A stretch of DNA of 28,933 nucleotides, taken from IMG/VR virus record IMGVR_UViG_3300043411_002930, positions 1 through 28,933 of that record, one strand, 5' to 3'. The position numbers and the translations under genes are program-made. Under the pieces are notes generated by a model, which saw only the letters and a program-made list of their open reading frames with translations, had not been told where the DNA came from and did not search any database. Shown here piece by piece: positions 15,352-23,308 of the stretch (position 1 is the first letter of the stretch; every line of letters starts with the position of its first letter). Source of the DNA: a virus.

Positions 15352-15731
15352 TGCAACTAGTCATATTAGAAACACCTTATGCCTCAGAAACAGAGGCAGG
15401 ATGTCAACTTAATGTTGAATTTGCAAGACTATGTATGAGAGATTGCTTCTTGAAAGGAGAAGCTCCATTTGCAAGTCATTTACTTTACACTCAGCCAGGA
15501 ATTTTGGACGATAAAGAGCCTGCAGAAAGATTACTTGGTATAAATTCTGGATTATTATGGGGAAAGGCAGCGTCAAAAACTGTAGTTTACTTAGATAAAG
15601 GTGTAAGTAAAGGGATGATTTACGGTATTCAAAATGCTAAAGAAAATAATCGTAATATCGAATATCGTTTTTTAAATAAACTTTTGGATGATTCCTTGAA
15701 GGAAAGTTTAAATGCTAAAAGCAATAGCTAA
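15351..15731 (+). CDS. DUF7768-like protein, 126 aa
   Basis: The sequence VILETPYASE followed by EFARLCMRDCFLKGEAPFAS, HLLYTQPGILDD, GINSGLLWG and KGVSKGMIYGI matches a small conserved family of phage and bacterial proteins (DUF7768) that I recognise by these motifs. The fold resembles nucleoside 2-deoxyribosyltransferase-like Rossmann proteins (DUF4406-type), and a role in nucleotide or NAD-related metabolism is sometimes suspected. No biochemical function is established to my knowledge. The length is normal for the family and no motif is missing. It starts in a TAATG overlap with the zinc-ribbon gene, and the next gene begins within its last 20 bases, so this is a tightly coupled set. Confidence 0.75.
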   Translation: MQLVILETPYASETEAGCQLNVEFARLCMRDCFLKGEAPFASHLLYTQPGILDDKEPAERLLGINSGLLWGKAASKTVVYLDKGVSKGMIYGIQNAKENNRNIEYRFLNKLLDDSLKESLNAKSNS

Positions 15732-16008
15732 TCAAAAAATAGAAATTAGTAAAGAAGAATATTCTTATTATCTTGAGCTTGAAAAAATCTTTGGAAAAGA
15801 AGCATTTATTGGTCTATTCAAAACAGATGATAATGGATATGTTACTTCTGTTTTGCCTAAAACATCTAATCCGATGGCAATGATTGTTGTGTTTTTTTTG
15901 TTAAATGTAATGTTTAATCAAAAATTACGTCAATTAGATGGTTGGATGACCACAACAAATATAAGAATATCAGATTTAGAAGATAAAATAAACAAATTGG
16001 AAAAATAG
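15712..16008 (+). CDS. Small protein with one hydrophobic segment, 98 aa
   Basis: The ATG lies inside the end of the preceding gene, with AAGGAAAG about six bases upstream. Residues 15-45 contain an aromatic YSYYLELEKIFGKEAFIGLF and a DDNGYVTSVLP motif. Residues about 55-68 (MAMIVVFFLLNVMF) form a hydrophobic segment, and the C-terminal 35 residues look like a coiled coil (ISDLEDKINKLEK). Proteins of this shape occur in other large phages near replication genes; their role is unknown to me. The hydrophobic stretch is short for a membrane helix and could be a buried core helix. The gene is well supported by its ribosome site and by its position in the operon. Confidence 0.7.
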   Translation: MLKAIANQKIEISKEEYSYYLELEKIFGKEAFIGLFKTDDNGYVTSVLPKTSNPMAMIVVFFLLNVMFNQKLRQLDGWMTTTNIRISDLEDKINKLEK

Positions 16009-16016
16009 GAAAAGCT

Positions 16017-16589
16017 ATGGGTAAATTTGGTGAAAAAATAATGATTGATAATTTTTCAGTAGAAGATATAGATATATCTGATATAAACAACTTATCTGAT
16101 TGGTTACCTACAAATGGAGTGATGGATTTAAATATTGCTGAGCAAGGATTGGTTCATACATTACATGGACAGAATTACTGTCAAGAATTAATTGCAAAAC
16201 TTGATAGATGGATAAGTATAAAGGAAAATCAGAAAAACAAAGCATGGACAAAAGCTGCTTTAGATAAGGCATCTGCTGCTGGCCACAAACCAGTTAAAAA
16301 TCGAGAATGGTTTGCTCAAGCAGATGATGACTTTATCCAAGCAAGCAATGATGTTGCTGTAGCTAAAGCTGCAAAAAAATGGTTTGAGAACAAAGCCGCT
16401 TATTTTTCAGGATGGCATTATGCATTTAAAACATTCTTAAAACGAGATTATTCTTTAGAAACTTTAGGTAATTTTCAAGCTGCTCACTCAACTATAGATA
16501 TGAAAAGACCATCCATTTCATTGAATAAAAACGATTGGGGTGCAGAAGAAATAGCTTGGAATGATGATGATGGTGAAGATGATAAGTAA
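16017..16589 (+). CDS. Hypothetical protein, possible UvsY-like recombination mediator, 190 aa
   Basis: TAGGAAAA gives a ribosome site six bases before the ATG, overlapping the stop of the previous gene. The protein is helical: LHGQNYCQELIAKLDRWISI, a Lys/Ala-rich middle (KAWTKAALDKASAAG), ADDDFIQASNDVAVAKAAKKW and YFSGWHYAFKTFLKRDYSLE. It ends in an acidic tail (WNDDDGEDDK). The pattern of a basic helical core, a terminal YxxGWxxAxK-type segment and an acidic end is reminiscent of T4 UvsY-type recombination mediators, which load UvsX on SSB-coated DNA. It sits near ssb and recA, which fits. I did not see a decisive motif, so the call is tentative; an unrelated ssDNA-binding or structural helper is possible. 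Confidence 0.5.
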   Translation: MGKFGEKIMIDNFSVEDIDISDINNLSDWLPTNGVMDLNIAEQGLVHTLHGQNYCQELIAKLDRWISIKENQKNKAWTKAALDKASAAGHKPVKNREWFAQADDDFIQASNDVAVAKAAKKWFENKAAYFSGWHYAFKTFLKRDYSLETLGNFQAAHSTIDMKRPSISLNKNDWGAEEIAWNDDDGEDDK

Positions 16590-17951
16590 ATGGGAAAACA
16601 CAATCGATTTACAAAAGAACAACTTTATCAGCTCTATATAATAGAGGACAAAAACCAACGTGAGGTTGCCTTAGAATTAAATTCCAGTTTGGATTTAATA
16701 CAAAAAACCTTGTCAAAGTTCAATATTAAAAAATCAAAGAAATGTATTGCTAATAATAGGGCAAAAACTAATTTGAAAAAATATGGAGTATTAAATCAAT
16801 TTCAGAATCCAAGTATTAAGGAAAAAATAAAAAAAACATCTTTAATGAAATATGGTGTTGAAAACCCTATTCAAAATAAAGATGTCAAAACAAAAGCTGT
16901 AAAAACTATGATTGAAAAATACGGAACTGAAGTTCCATTAAGAAATGGTGAAATTCAAAATAAGTTTAAAGAAACTAACTTAGAACGTTATGGGGTATCA
17001 AACCCTTCTCAATCAGAAGAATCTAAAAACAAAGTTAGATTTAAAATGCTGGAAGCTAACAGGTCTTGTCTAATCTTAGGAAAGACACCAAAAGAATGGG
17101 CGCGAAAATATAACGTGCCTGCAACTAGCTTATATAATTGGATTGGGGAAAATTCACAACTTTGTGATCAAACATTCTTTGAATATTTAACAAGCTATAA
17201 AAGGACATTGACTGATATTGAGAATATTGTTGTTAAGGAATTTAATGTTGATTTTTGGAATAAAAATTGTCATGGATTACATTATAAACCAGATTTTAAA
17301 ATTAATGAATTTACGTACTTGAATGTTGATGGATTATATTTTCACTCTAATATTTATAGAGATAAGTTTTATCATTTCAAATTAAGAGAGGATTTCGAAA
17401 AACAAGGTTTAAAAATTTTTCAATTCAGGTCTAATGAAATTTATGAAAAGCTACCAATAATTAAATCTATTTTGGGATTGACTAATAAAAAACATGATAT
17501 AAGTCTCAAGAATATGATTATCAAAGCAGTTTGTGATCAAGATGCTAAAAAATTTTTAGAAGCTAATCATATTAAGGGTTCTATTGTTGCAAAACATGTT
17601 GGTTTGTATTTAGAAAACGAACTGATGTTTTTGATATCATATAAAATATGTAAAGACAATAATAAAAAAAATATTAAAATAGAGAGAATTTGTTTTAAAT
17701 TAAATTTGATGGTGTTTGGCGCGTGTGGTACTATATTAGAGTACATTAGAGCAATCAATGATGTTGATGATATGTCATACTTTGCTGACCTGAGATATGA
17801 ATCGGGTCAAGAGTTAATGGACTATGGATTTAAGATTAAATCAGAGTTTTTAAGGTATGAATGGACGGATTTTAAAAGTGTTTACAAAACAAAAACCAGT
17901 CGGTGTGAAACAAAAATATATGATGCTGGACAAAGATTATTGATTAGATAA
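16590..17951 (+). CDS. Free-standing homing endonuclease-like protein (Vsr/EDxHD-type), 453 aa
   Basis: Domains in order: an N-terminal HTH (about 8-45, KEQLYQLYIIEDKNQREVAL), and four NUMOD-like repeats of the type NLKKYGVLNQFQNPSIKEK (about 60-150), which bind DNA along the groove. A second HTH follows (PKEWARKYNVPATSLYNWI, 167-185). Next is a Vsr/restriction-fold nuclease (LTDIENIV, YKPDFKI with D235, YLNVDGLYFHS with D247, then LKIFQFRSNEIYEK to about 287). A C-terminal domain (about 310-453) ends EWTDFKSVYKT...YDAGQRLLIR. Proteins with this repeat plus nuclease layout are known in phages as homing endonucleases that spread by cutting related genomes. It begins at the base after the previous stop and interrupts the run to ssb without damaging a gene. 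It is paralogous to the 599-residue protein at 24865. All domains look intact. Confidence 0.82.
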   Translation: MGKHNRFTKEQLYQLYIIEDKNQREVALELNSSLDLIQKTLSKFNIKKSKKCIANNRAKTNLKKYGVLNQFQNPSIKEKIKKTSLMKYGVENPIQNKDVKTKAVKTMIEKYGTEVPLRNGEIQNKFKETNLERYGVSNPSQSEESKNKVRFKMLEANRSCLILGKTPKEWARKYNVPATSLYNWIGENSQLCDQTFFEYLTSYKRTLTDIENIVVKEFNVDFWNKNCHGLHYKPDFKINEFTYLNVDGLYFHSNIYRDKFYHFKLREDFEKQGLKIFQFRSNEIYEKLPIIKSILGLTNKKHDISLKNMIIKAVCDQDAKKFLEANHIKGSIVAKHVGLYLENELMFLISYKICKDNNKKNIKIERICFKLNLMVFGACGTILEYIRAINDVDDMSYFADLRYESGQELMDYGFKIKSEFLRYEWTDFKSVYKTKTSRCETKIYDAGQRLLIR

Positions 17952-18058
17952 AGCAGTTTTTATATTCTGTTTAAAAATATAAAATTAAAATTAAAAACCA
18001 TAAGATAATAAAGCAATTCAGCAAAAATATCAAAAAAGGTTTAACAACAAAGGAAAAA
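17952..18058 (+). promoter_or_regulatory. AT-rich leader before ssb, likely promoter region
   Basis: This 107-base gap is one of the few real intergenic spaces. It contains an A/T-only hairpin (TTTTATATT 17958-17966 with AATATAAAA 17976-17984). A TAAGATAATAAAG segment near 18001-18013 holds a -10-like GATAAT, but I see no convincing -35 box at the right distance. A separate promoter is plausible, because SSB is needed in large amounts and the gene ahead is a mobile endonuclease. The exact promoter cannot be fixed by eye. Confidence 0.35.
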
Positions 18059-18061
18059 ATG

Positions 18062-18712
18062 ATGTCAAAAACAGTTTTCGGTGAAGTAGATTGGAATGAG
18101 GGTGACGTGGGTGGTGGTGGAGGCAATAGAGCTTCTGATTTTATGAAATTAAAAGAAGGTAAAAGCAGAGTAAGAGTTTTAGGAAATCCTGTACAATTTT
18201 ATGTGCATTGGATTGAGACGCCAGATGGACAGAAAAGAAAAATAAATAGTCCAATCAGTGATCCTAAACTTGTCAAGCAATTAGTTGATAATGGCTTTAA
18301 AAGACAAGCTCGTTGGATCGTAAAAGTATTAGACCGCTCAGATGGTGGAGTTAAACTCTTAGAGGTAAGTAGCCAAATTTTTAATGGGATCAAAACTTTA
18401 GTTCAAGATGAAGAATGGGGCCCAGTAACATCGTACGATGTTATTATCAAAAGAGGGAGCCCTGGCCAACAACCATTATATCAAGTGACTCCATGTCCAA
18501 AATCACCATTAGATGTAGAAGCCAAGTCAGCTTTACAAGCTTTCAATGATCGTGTTGATTTAACAAAATTGACACAACCAGCCGAACCCGAAAAGGTTCG
18601 AGAAGAGTTGGGTTGGTCAACACCCACTCCAGCTGCCAAATCAAAGCCTGTAGCTGCATCAGATGATGATGATGATAATTACTTTGAGTTTGATACAGGT
18701 AGTGATGATTAA
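18062..18712 (+). CDS. ssb: Single-stranded DNA-binding protein (phage gp32-like OB-fold type)
   Basis: Two adjacent ATGs exist at 18059 and 18062; AAAGGA at 18049-18054 is seven bases from the second, which I chose. The protein binds ssDNA during replication and recombination. The N-terminus has a Gly-rich GGGGGNRASDFMKLKEGKSR then VRVLGNPVQFYVHWIE. The core RWIVKVLDRSDG, VKLLEVSSQIFNGI and YDVIIKRGSPGQQPLYQVTP is the OB-fold pattern of phage gp32-like SSBs (the YDVxIxRxGxG...YxVxP signature). After a Pro/Ala linker comes an acidic tail (DDDDDNYFEFDTGSDD), the usual SSB partner-binding tip. No zinc ligands of T4 gp32 are seen. A strong terminator follows 21 nt after the stop, so ssb ends a transcription unit. 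Confidence 0.82.
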   Translation: MSKTVFGEVDWNEGDVGGGGGNRASDFMKLKEGKSRVRVLGNPVQFYVHWIETPDGQKRKINSPISDPKLVKQLVDNGFKRQARWIVKVLDRSDGGVKLLEVSSQIFNGIKTLVQDEEWGPVTSYDVIIKRGSPGQQPLYQVTPCPKSPLDVEAKSALQAFNDRVDLTKLTQPAEPEKVREELGWSTPTPAAKSKPVAASDDDDDNYFEFDTGSDD

Positions 18713-18733
18713 TATTTAAGATAAAAAACACAT

Positions 18734-18774
18734 AAATACCCGACCTATTGCATAAGTATGTCGGGTATTTCTTT
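18734..18774 (+). terminator. Rho-independent terminator after ssb
   Basis: A perfect 11-bp stem, AAATACCCGAC (18734-18744) with GTCGGGTATTT (18760-18770), flanks a 15-nt loop and is followed by CTTT. The A-run on the 5' side and T-run on the 3' side make it likely to work in both directions. It is the only clear terminator in the window and separates ssb from the ruvC-groEL unit. Confidence 0.9.
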
Positions 18775-18810
18775 ATTGAGATAATCCTTGAAATTAAGTA
18801 CCAAGGATAA

Positions 18811-19374
18811 ATGAAAAAATTATTAACGTTAGATATTAGCTCAAGTACAATTGGTTATTCATATTTTGAATATGATGAACATTCAGCAAACTTAATTGAC
18901 TATGGACACATTAAACCACCAAGTAAGGCTAAAGCGAAAGGAGTATTGCCATATCGTCTAGATAAAGCTCTTGAGGCTTACAATTCAATACTAACGAAGT
19001 ACAAGCCAGATGATGTTGCTATAGAAGATTATGCCAAAAGATTTTCCAAGGGAAAGAGCACGGCCCAGACAATAATTATCTTGTCAGTTTTCAATGAAAT
19101 GATATCTTGGGCAACTTACAAATTCTTGGGAAAAGAAGCTATTCGATACCCAGTTTTAACAATTAGAAGTGTTTTAAGTAAACATTTTAATGAAAAAATA
19201 ATATCCAAAGAGCAGGTTTATCCTGCCATAAAAGAACATTGTAAATTATTTACACCATTAAAAAACAAAAATGGAAATGAAGCTAAAGAATCATATGACC
19301 AAGCTGACGCTATCGCTTTAGGTATTACTACAATAATAAAGCAAGTTGGAACTATCAAAAAATGGAATATTTAG
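18811..19374 (+). CDS. ruvC: RuvC-like Holliday junction resolvase
   Basis: This 187-residue protein shows the four acidic residues of RuvC in order and spacing: D8 in LTLDISSSTIGYSYFE, E72 in VAIEDYAKRF, and D163 and D166 in YDQADAIALG. RuvC-family enzymes of this RNase H-like fold cut four-way DNA junctions; phage members resolve branched replication and recombination intermediates before packaging. The length matches the family. AAGGA lies three bases before the ATG, directly behind the ssb terminator, so it probably starts a new transcript that runs on to groEL. The neighbours RecA and SSB support a role in recombination-dependent replication. No RuvA or RuvB is seen in the window, as is usual for phages. 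Confidence 0.85.
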   Translation: MKKLLTLDISSSTIGYSYFEYDEHSANLIDYGHIKPPSKAKAKGVLPYRLDKALEAYNSILTKYKPDDVAIEDYAKRFSKGKSTAQTIIILSVFNEMISWATYKFLGKEAIRYPVLTIRSVLSKHFNEKIISKEQVYPAIKEHCKLFTPLKNKNGNEAKESYDQADAIALGITTIIKQVGTIKKWNI

Positions 19375-19413
19375 TTATTCATAAATATAAAATTATGTAA
19401 TGGAGAGTTATCT

Positions 19414-21069
19414 ATGGGGAAAATTCTAAAATTTGGAAGTGATGCCAGAAATAAGATTTTATCTGGTGTAGAAAAATTAGCTATGGCAGTCCAGGTTACA
19501 ATGGGTCCTGCCGGCAAATGTGTTATCGTTGGAAGGCACATTGGAGCTCCTTCAATTACGAAAGATGGAGTCTCTGTAGCAAGAGAGGTCGTTTTAGATG
19601 ATCCCATTGAGGAATTAGGTTGTCAATTAGTAAAAGAGGCTGCTGGTAGAAGTGCAGCGATTGCAGGTGATGGGACAACTACTGCAACTGTATTGACCTA
19701 TTCGATTTTAAAAGAGGGATTGGATTTAATTGATTCTGGATTTAGTCCACTCTATTTTAGAGACGGTGTTGAATGGACTAAAGATATTATTCTAGAAGAA
19801 CTTGACAAATTAAAAAAACCAATAACCAGTGAAAACGAATTGATCAATATCGCTACAATATCAGTTAATAATGATAAAAGGTTAGGCAAAGTTATTGGTG
19901 AGGCTCAAATAATGGCTGGCAAGGATGGTCTTGTAATTGCTGAGGCTATTCCTGGTGTTAAAGATAGCTATCGTCTGGTTGATGGTTTGGAATTAAATAA
20001 TGGATACTTAGCACAGATCTTCTTAGATAAGGAATCTTCGGTTAGAGAAATGAATGATGTGTCAATTTTAATTTGTAATTGGGAAATAACATCATTATCA
20101 AATGACGTTGCTTTTAGAGATTTGGTTCAAAAATTAATTAATTCAAGAAGATCCGTTCTCTTATTATGCAAAGACTTAAAACAAGAGGCATACTCAAACA
20201 TAGTATATAATTATCAACAAGGAACTTTGAATATATGTCCCGTTAAAATTCCAAAGCTAGGAAGAAACCAGGAACAGTGGTTAGACGATTTTTCTGCATT
20301 AACTGGGGCAACAATTATAGGCGGAGATACAGGGGTGCCAGTAAAAGATTTTGAAATTGCACACCTTGGTTTTGCTACTAGAGCAGTAATTGATAGCTTC
20401 AAAACAAAGATATTTGAGCCAAGAAAAAATGAAAGACTTGTAGCCGAAAAAATTAAATTATATCATGAGGCATCTAAACATTTGTTAGGAGACTTAGATT
20501 TAAAAGATTTAAGAGAGCGCATTGCCTTTTTAAGTAATAAGACAGCCATTATATCAGTTGGTTATTCTACAGAATTAGAGCTTCGAGAAAAGGGAGATCG
20601 TGTTGAAGACGCATTGTTTGCAGTAAAAGCTGCATTAGAAGAAGGGTATGTGATTGGGGGTGGGTTTGCCCTTTGGCGGGCCGCAGAGGCTGTTGATTCA
20701 TTCAGAATTTCCGAAGCCCCACCACAATGGCATCCTGCTATCAAAATTGTTTTAGAGGCATGTAGAGCCCCGGCAAAACAAATTATTAGAAATGCACATC
20801 AAGATCCTGATATTGTATTAGGGCAGCTTACGTCAGATTTGGATGTAGGATACAATATAATGGATTGTAAATTTGAAAATCTAATTAATAAAGGAATAAT
20901 TGATCCTAAAAAAGTTACCAGGGTAGCGTTTGAAAACGCTTTAAGTATAGCTTTATTGTTAATAACAACAGAGGCTGTTATTGCTGACAATCCTAACATG
21001 CCATCGTCTTGGCAACCTCCAGCAGGGTATAGACTACCAGAGAGCAACAAGTTAAGTCACAAGCATTAA
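19414..21069 (+). CDS. groEL: Phage-encoded GroEL-type chaperonin
   Basis: At 551 residues it has full chaperonin length. Equatorial-domain motifs are present: VTMGPAGKCV (28-37), ITKDGVSVAREV, AGDGTTTATVL (ATP-site GDGTTT 85-90), and RVEDALFAVKAALEEGYVIG with D399, the position of the ATP-hydrolysing aspartate. The apical domain (DGLELNNGYLAQIF onward) is divergent from bacterial GroEL. The C-terminus is LSHKH, not the GGM repeat tail of host GroEL. Phage chaperonins of this kind fold phage proteins and may work without a GroES-type lid; no groES is seen here. A GGAGAG ribosome site precedes the ATG. The A/T-rich 39-base gap before it may hold a promoter. The key catalytic residues are intact, so I expect an active ATPase. 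Confidence 0.93.
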   Translation: MGKILKFGSDARNKILSGVEKLAMAVQVTMGPAGKCVIVGRHIGAPSITKDGVSVAREVVLDDPIEELGCQLVKEAAGRSAAIAGDGTTTATVLTYSILKEGLDLIDSGFSPLYFRDGVEWTKDIILEELDKLKKPITSENELINIATISVNNDKRLGKVIGEAQIMAGKDGLVIAEAIPGVKDSYRLVDGLELNNGYLAQIFLDKESSVREMNDVSILICNWEITSLSNDVAFRDLVQKLINSRRSVLLLCKDLKQEAYSNIVYNYQQGTLNICPVKIPKLGRNQEQWLDDFSALTGATIIGGDTGVPVKDFEIAHLGFATRAVIDSFKTKIFEPRKNERLVAEKIKLYHEASKHLLGDLDLKDLRERIAFLSNKTAIISVGYSTELELREKGDRVEDALFAVKAALEEGYVIGGGFALWRAAEAVDSFRISEAPPQWHPAIKIVLEACRAPAKQIIRNAHQDPDIVLGQLTSDLDVGYNIMDCKFENLINKGIIDPKKVTRVAFENALSIALLLITTEAVIADNPNMPSSWQPPAGYRLPESNKLSHKH

Positions 21070-21071
21070 AG

Positions 21072-21980
21072 ATGAAATCAAGGACAACTGAACAATTTAT
21101 ATACGAAGCTAAAGTTATTCATGGTGACAAATATAGTTATTCAAAAGTTGATTATAAAAATTCATCAACAAAGATTATTATAATCTGTGTTTCACATGGA
21201 GAATTTATGCAGAGGCCAAGCAATCATTTGTTTGGTTATGGTTGTTCTAAGTGTGCTACCCAAATAAAAGCAAAGGAACGTGCAAAAAGTCAAGAAAATT
21301 TTCTTAAAGAAGCAAATATAATTCATGATAATAAATATGATTATTCCAATGTTATATATGAAAATGATCGTAAAAAGATAATTATAAAATGTCATACTCA
21401 TGGTTTTTTTGAACAAAGACCAGGCGATCATTTGCGTGGAAAGGGTTGCGCAAAATGCAGTAACAATATCAAGAAAACAACAAATCTCTTTATAAAAGAT
21501 GCTATAAATATTCATGGTAAAAAATATAATTATTCAAAAGTTAAATATATTAATTCTTCGGAAAAAATAATTATTAATTGCACTGAGCACGGTAATTTTT
21601 GGCAGCGACCTTATCATCATTTATCTGGTGGAGGGTGTCCCAAGTGTAAAGAAAGTAAAGGCGAAAAGAAAATATCTCATTTTTTGAAAAAAAATGGTCT
21701 CGAATTTATTAGTCAGTTTAAATTTGATAATTGTAAAAGCATAGATTTTTTAAAATTTGATTTTTATTTGCCAGAGTATAAATTATGTATAGAATATGAT
21801 GGTGAACAACATTTTAAGCCGATCGAACATTTCGGTGGCGAATCTAAATTTCTAGAACTTAGAAAACGAGATGATATCAAAACAAAATTTTGTAAAGATG
21901 AAGGCATTAGTTTGATTAGAATATCATATTTAGATTTTAAAAATATAGAAGAGATATTGCTTAGTTACTTTTCTAAGTAA
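21072..21980 (+). CDS. Homing endonuclease-like protein with three DUF723-type zinc repeats, 302 aa
   Basis: Three tandem repeats of about 65 residues start at about 9, 75 and 140. Each has the plan FxxxAxxIHGxKYxYSxVxYxN, KIIIxCxxHGxFxQRPxxHL, GxGCxKC, for example KIIIICVSHGEFMQRPSNHL. The conserved C, H and CxxC suggest one zinc site per repeat (DUF723-like). Residues about 200-302 form a restriction-fold nuclease: FDFYLPEYKLCIEYDGEQH with the ExDG core, then a KRDDIKTKFCKDEGISLIRI segment. This arrangement is known in phages as a free-standing endonuclease, and I infer homing. It starts two bases after the groEL stop and lies between groEL and recA without disrupting either. It has no clear Shine-Dalgarno of its own. 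Two small hairpins overlap its stop. Confidence 0.78.
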   Translation: MKSRTTEQFIYEAKVIHGDKYSYSKVDYKNSSTKIIIICVSHGEFMQRPSNHLFGYGCSKCATQIKAKERAKSQENFLKEANIIHDNKYDYSNVIYENDRKKIIIKCHTHGFFEQRPGDHLRGKGCAKCSNNIKKTTNLFIKDAINIHGKKYNYSKVKYINSSEKIIINCTEHGNFWQRPYHHLSGGGCPKCKESKGEKKISHFLKKNGLEFISQFKFDNCKSIDFLKFDFYLPEYKLCIEYDGEQHFKPIEHFGGESKFLELRKRDDIKTKFCKDEGISLIRISYLDFKNIEEILLSYFSK

Positions 21981-21997
21981 CTGACTATAAAAATAGT
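21963..21997 (+). repeat. Two adjacent small hairpins between the endonuclease gene and recA
   Basis: AGTTACTT (21963-21970) pairs perfectly with AAGTAACT (21975-21982) across a 4-nt loop and covers the stop of the endonuclease gene. Immediately after, ACTAT (21984-21988) pairs with ATAGT (21993-21997) across AAAA. No T-run follows, so neither is a classic terminator. Such structures at endonuclease borders may reduce read-through, stabilise mRNA or mark the insertion edge. Confidence 0.5.
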
Positions 21998-22047
21998 TAA
22001 CCAAAAAAATAGTGAGCTGTTTGTTTATTTTTAACACAGGAGAAATA

Positions 22048-23274
22048 ATGAAAAAGACTAGAGAAAAGGATTCGAGCTCAGAGGCAGAAGGTTTAATGGG
22101 AGAATCACAAGCTTGGAATTATATAAATGATTTATTTGGAGATGATACTGTATTCCACCCTGATGAAGTGGAAAGAGTCGAGGCATTTACAACAAGAAGT
22201 CCAGCCCTAGATAGAGCGCTTCAAGTTGGTGGTTGGGGCCGAGGTAGAATTTATCAGATGGCAGGTAAGCCATCCTCTGGGAAAACATTTATGGCATTGG
22301 TAAGTATAGCTGAATGGCAATCAAAAGATCCTCAAAATTGTGCCTGTTTTATTGACGCGGAATATACGTATGATCCTGATTGGGCTGCATCATTAGGAGT
22401 TGACAACGACAGAGTTTTATTGATAAAGACTAATGATGGACAAAAGATTTTTAATGGTTTGTTGGGAAAGCCAAAGAAAAATAAAAATACTGGAGAGATA
22501 ACACCAGGTTCCGGTTTATTAGATATGATCAAGAAAAAACAAGCAATGACTCATACTGTTAAAAACAAAAAAATCAGATTGGAGCTTGGAAAGTTGGGTG
22601 TTATCGTTTTGGATTCTATTGCCGTAATTCAACCACCGCAAGAGGCTGAGTCTGCGGCTGGAAAGGTCAATGTTGCCCCTTTACCAAGATTTTTAGGTCC
22701 AGAGTTGAGAAAATTGACTCCTGCTGTGGCGAAAGCCAATGTTTGTTTTATTGCAATAAATCACGTTAAAGAAAAAATTGGTGAAATGTATGGAAATCCA
22801 GAAACGACGCCTGGTGGGGCGGCTTGGAAACATGCTTGTTCAGTAATGTTAATGGTGGCGCCATTAGGCGGTCCTGATAATGTTTTAATGGATAGTAATA
22901 GTGAAAAATATGGACATAAAATAAAAATTAAAGTTGAAAAAAATAAATTAGGCAAACCTTATAAAACTGCTGAATTTTTCATTGATTTTACATCAGGCGT
23001 CGCTCAAAGAGAAGATCAATTGTTAGAATTAAGTTGTTTGTATGATATAATTAAAAGGCCAAATAATTTGTCATACATCATCGACAACGAAAAAATCAAT
23101 TCTAGGGCATCTGTCTTAAAATACATTAAAGAAAATGAGCACAAAATAGAAGAATTAGTTCGAGCACAGTATCTTAATGGAGAGGGAAGAACTTTACCAG
23201 GTGAGGGCTCCCCTGAAGAATTTACAAACCCTTTTGAAGCAGAAAGTGAAGCAGAAGGTGTTGATAACGAATAA
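22048..23274 (+). CDS. recA: RecA/UvsX-type recombinase
   Basis: The frame is open further upstream (from a GTG at 22012), but AGGAG at 22038-22042 is five bases before ATG 22048, which I take as the start of a 408-residue protein. It forms filaments on ssDNA and drives ATP-dependent strand exchange. Walker A is GKPSSGKT (73-80), the catalytic Glu is in FIDAEYTYDP (101-110), and Walker B is LGVIVLDSIAVI (183-194). Loop L2 is KEKIGEMYGNPETTPGGAAW (241-260), nearly the bacterial RecA sequence. Between the Glu and Walker B there are about 40 extra residues, Lys-rich (about 140-180), compared with E. coli RecA. The C-terminal tail is acidic, as in RecA. The neighbours SSB, RuvC and a UvsY-like candidate support recombination-dependent replication. 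Confidence 0.92.
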   Translation: MKKTREKDSSSEAEGLMGESQAWNYINDLFGDDTVFHPDEVERVEAFTTRSPALDRALQVGGWGRGRIYQMAGKPSSGKTFMALVSIAEWQSKDPQNCACFIDAEYTYDPDWAASLGVDNDRVLLIKTNDGQKIFNGLLGKPKKNKNTGEITPGSGLLDMIKKKQAMTHTVKNKKIRLELGKLGVIVLDSIAVIQPPQEAESAAGKVNVAPLPRFLGPELRKLTPAVAKANVCFIAINHVKEKIGEMYGNPETTPGGAAWKHACSVMLMVAPLGGPDNVLMDSNSEKYGHKIKIKVEKNKLGKPYKTAEFFIDFTSGVAQREDQLLELSCLYDIIKRPNNLSYIIDNEKINSRASVLKYIKENEHKIEELVRAQYLNGEGRTLPGEGSPEEFTNPFEAESEAEGVDNE

Positions 23275-23308
23275 TATTATGCTGAATATTTAGATTTAGG
23301 GGGTAGGA

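Noticed and set aside
19375-19413. T4-type late promoter (TATAAATA) before groEL
   Set aside because: Only a loose ATAAATATAAAA match exists in very AT-rich sequence; not distinguishable from background.
21192-21515. 107-residue minus-strand reading frame opposite the zinc-repeat endonuclease
   Set aside because: It is the antisense shadow of a repeat-rich gene; its sequence has no ribosome site or recognisable domain. Other minus-strand frames were rejected in the same way.
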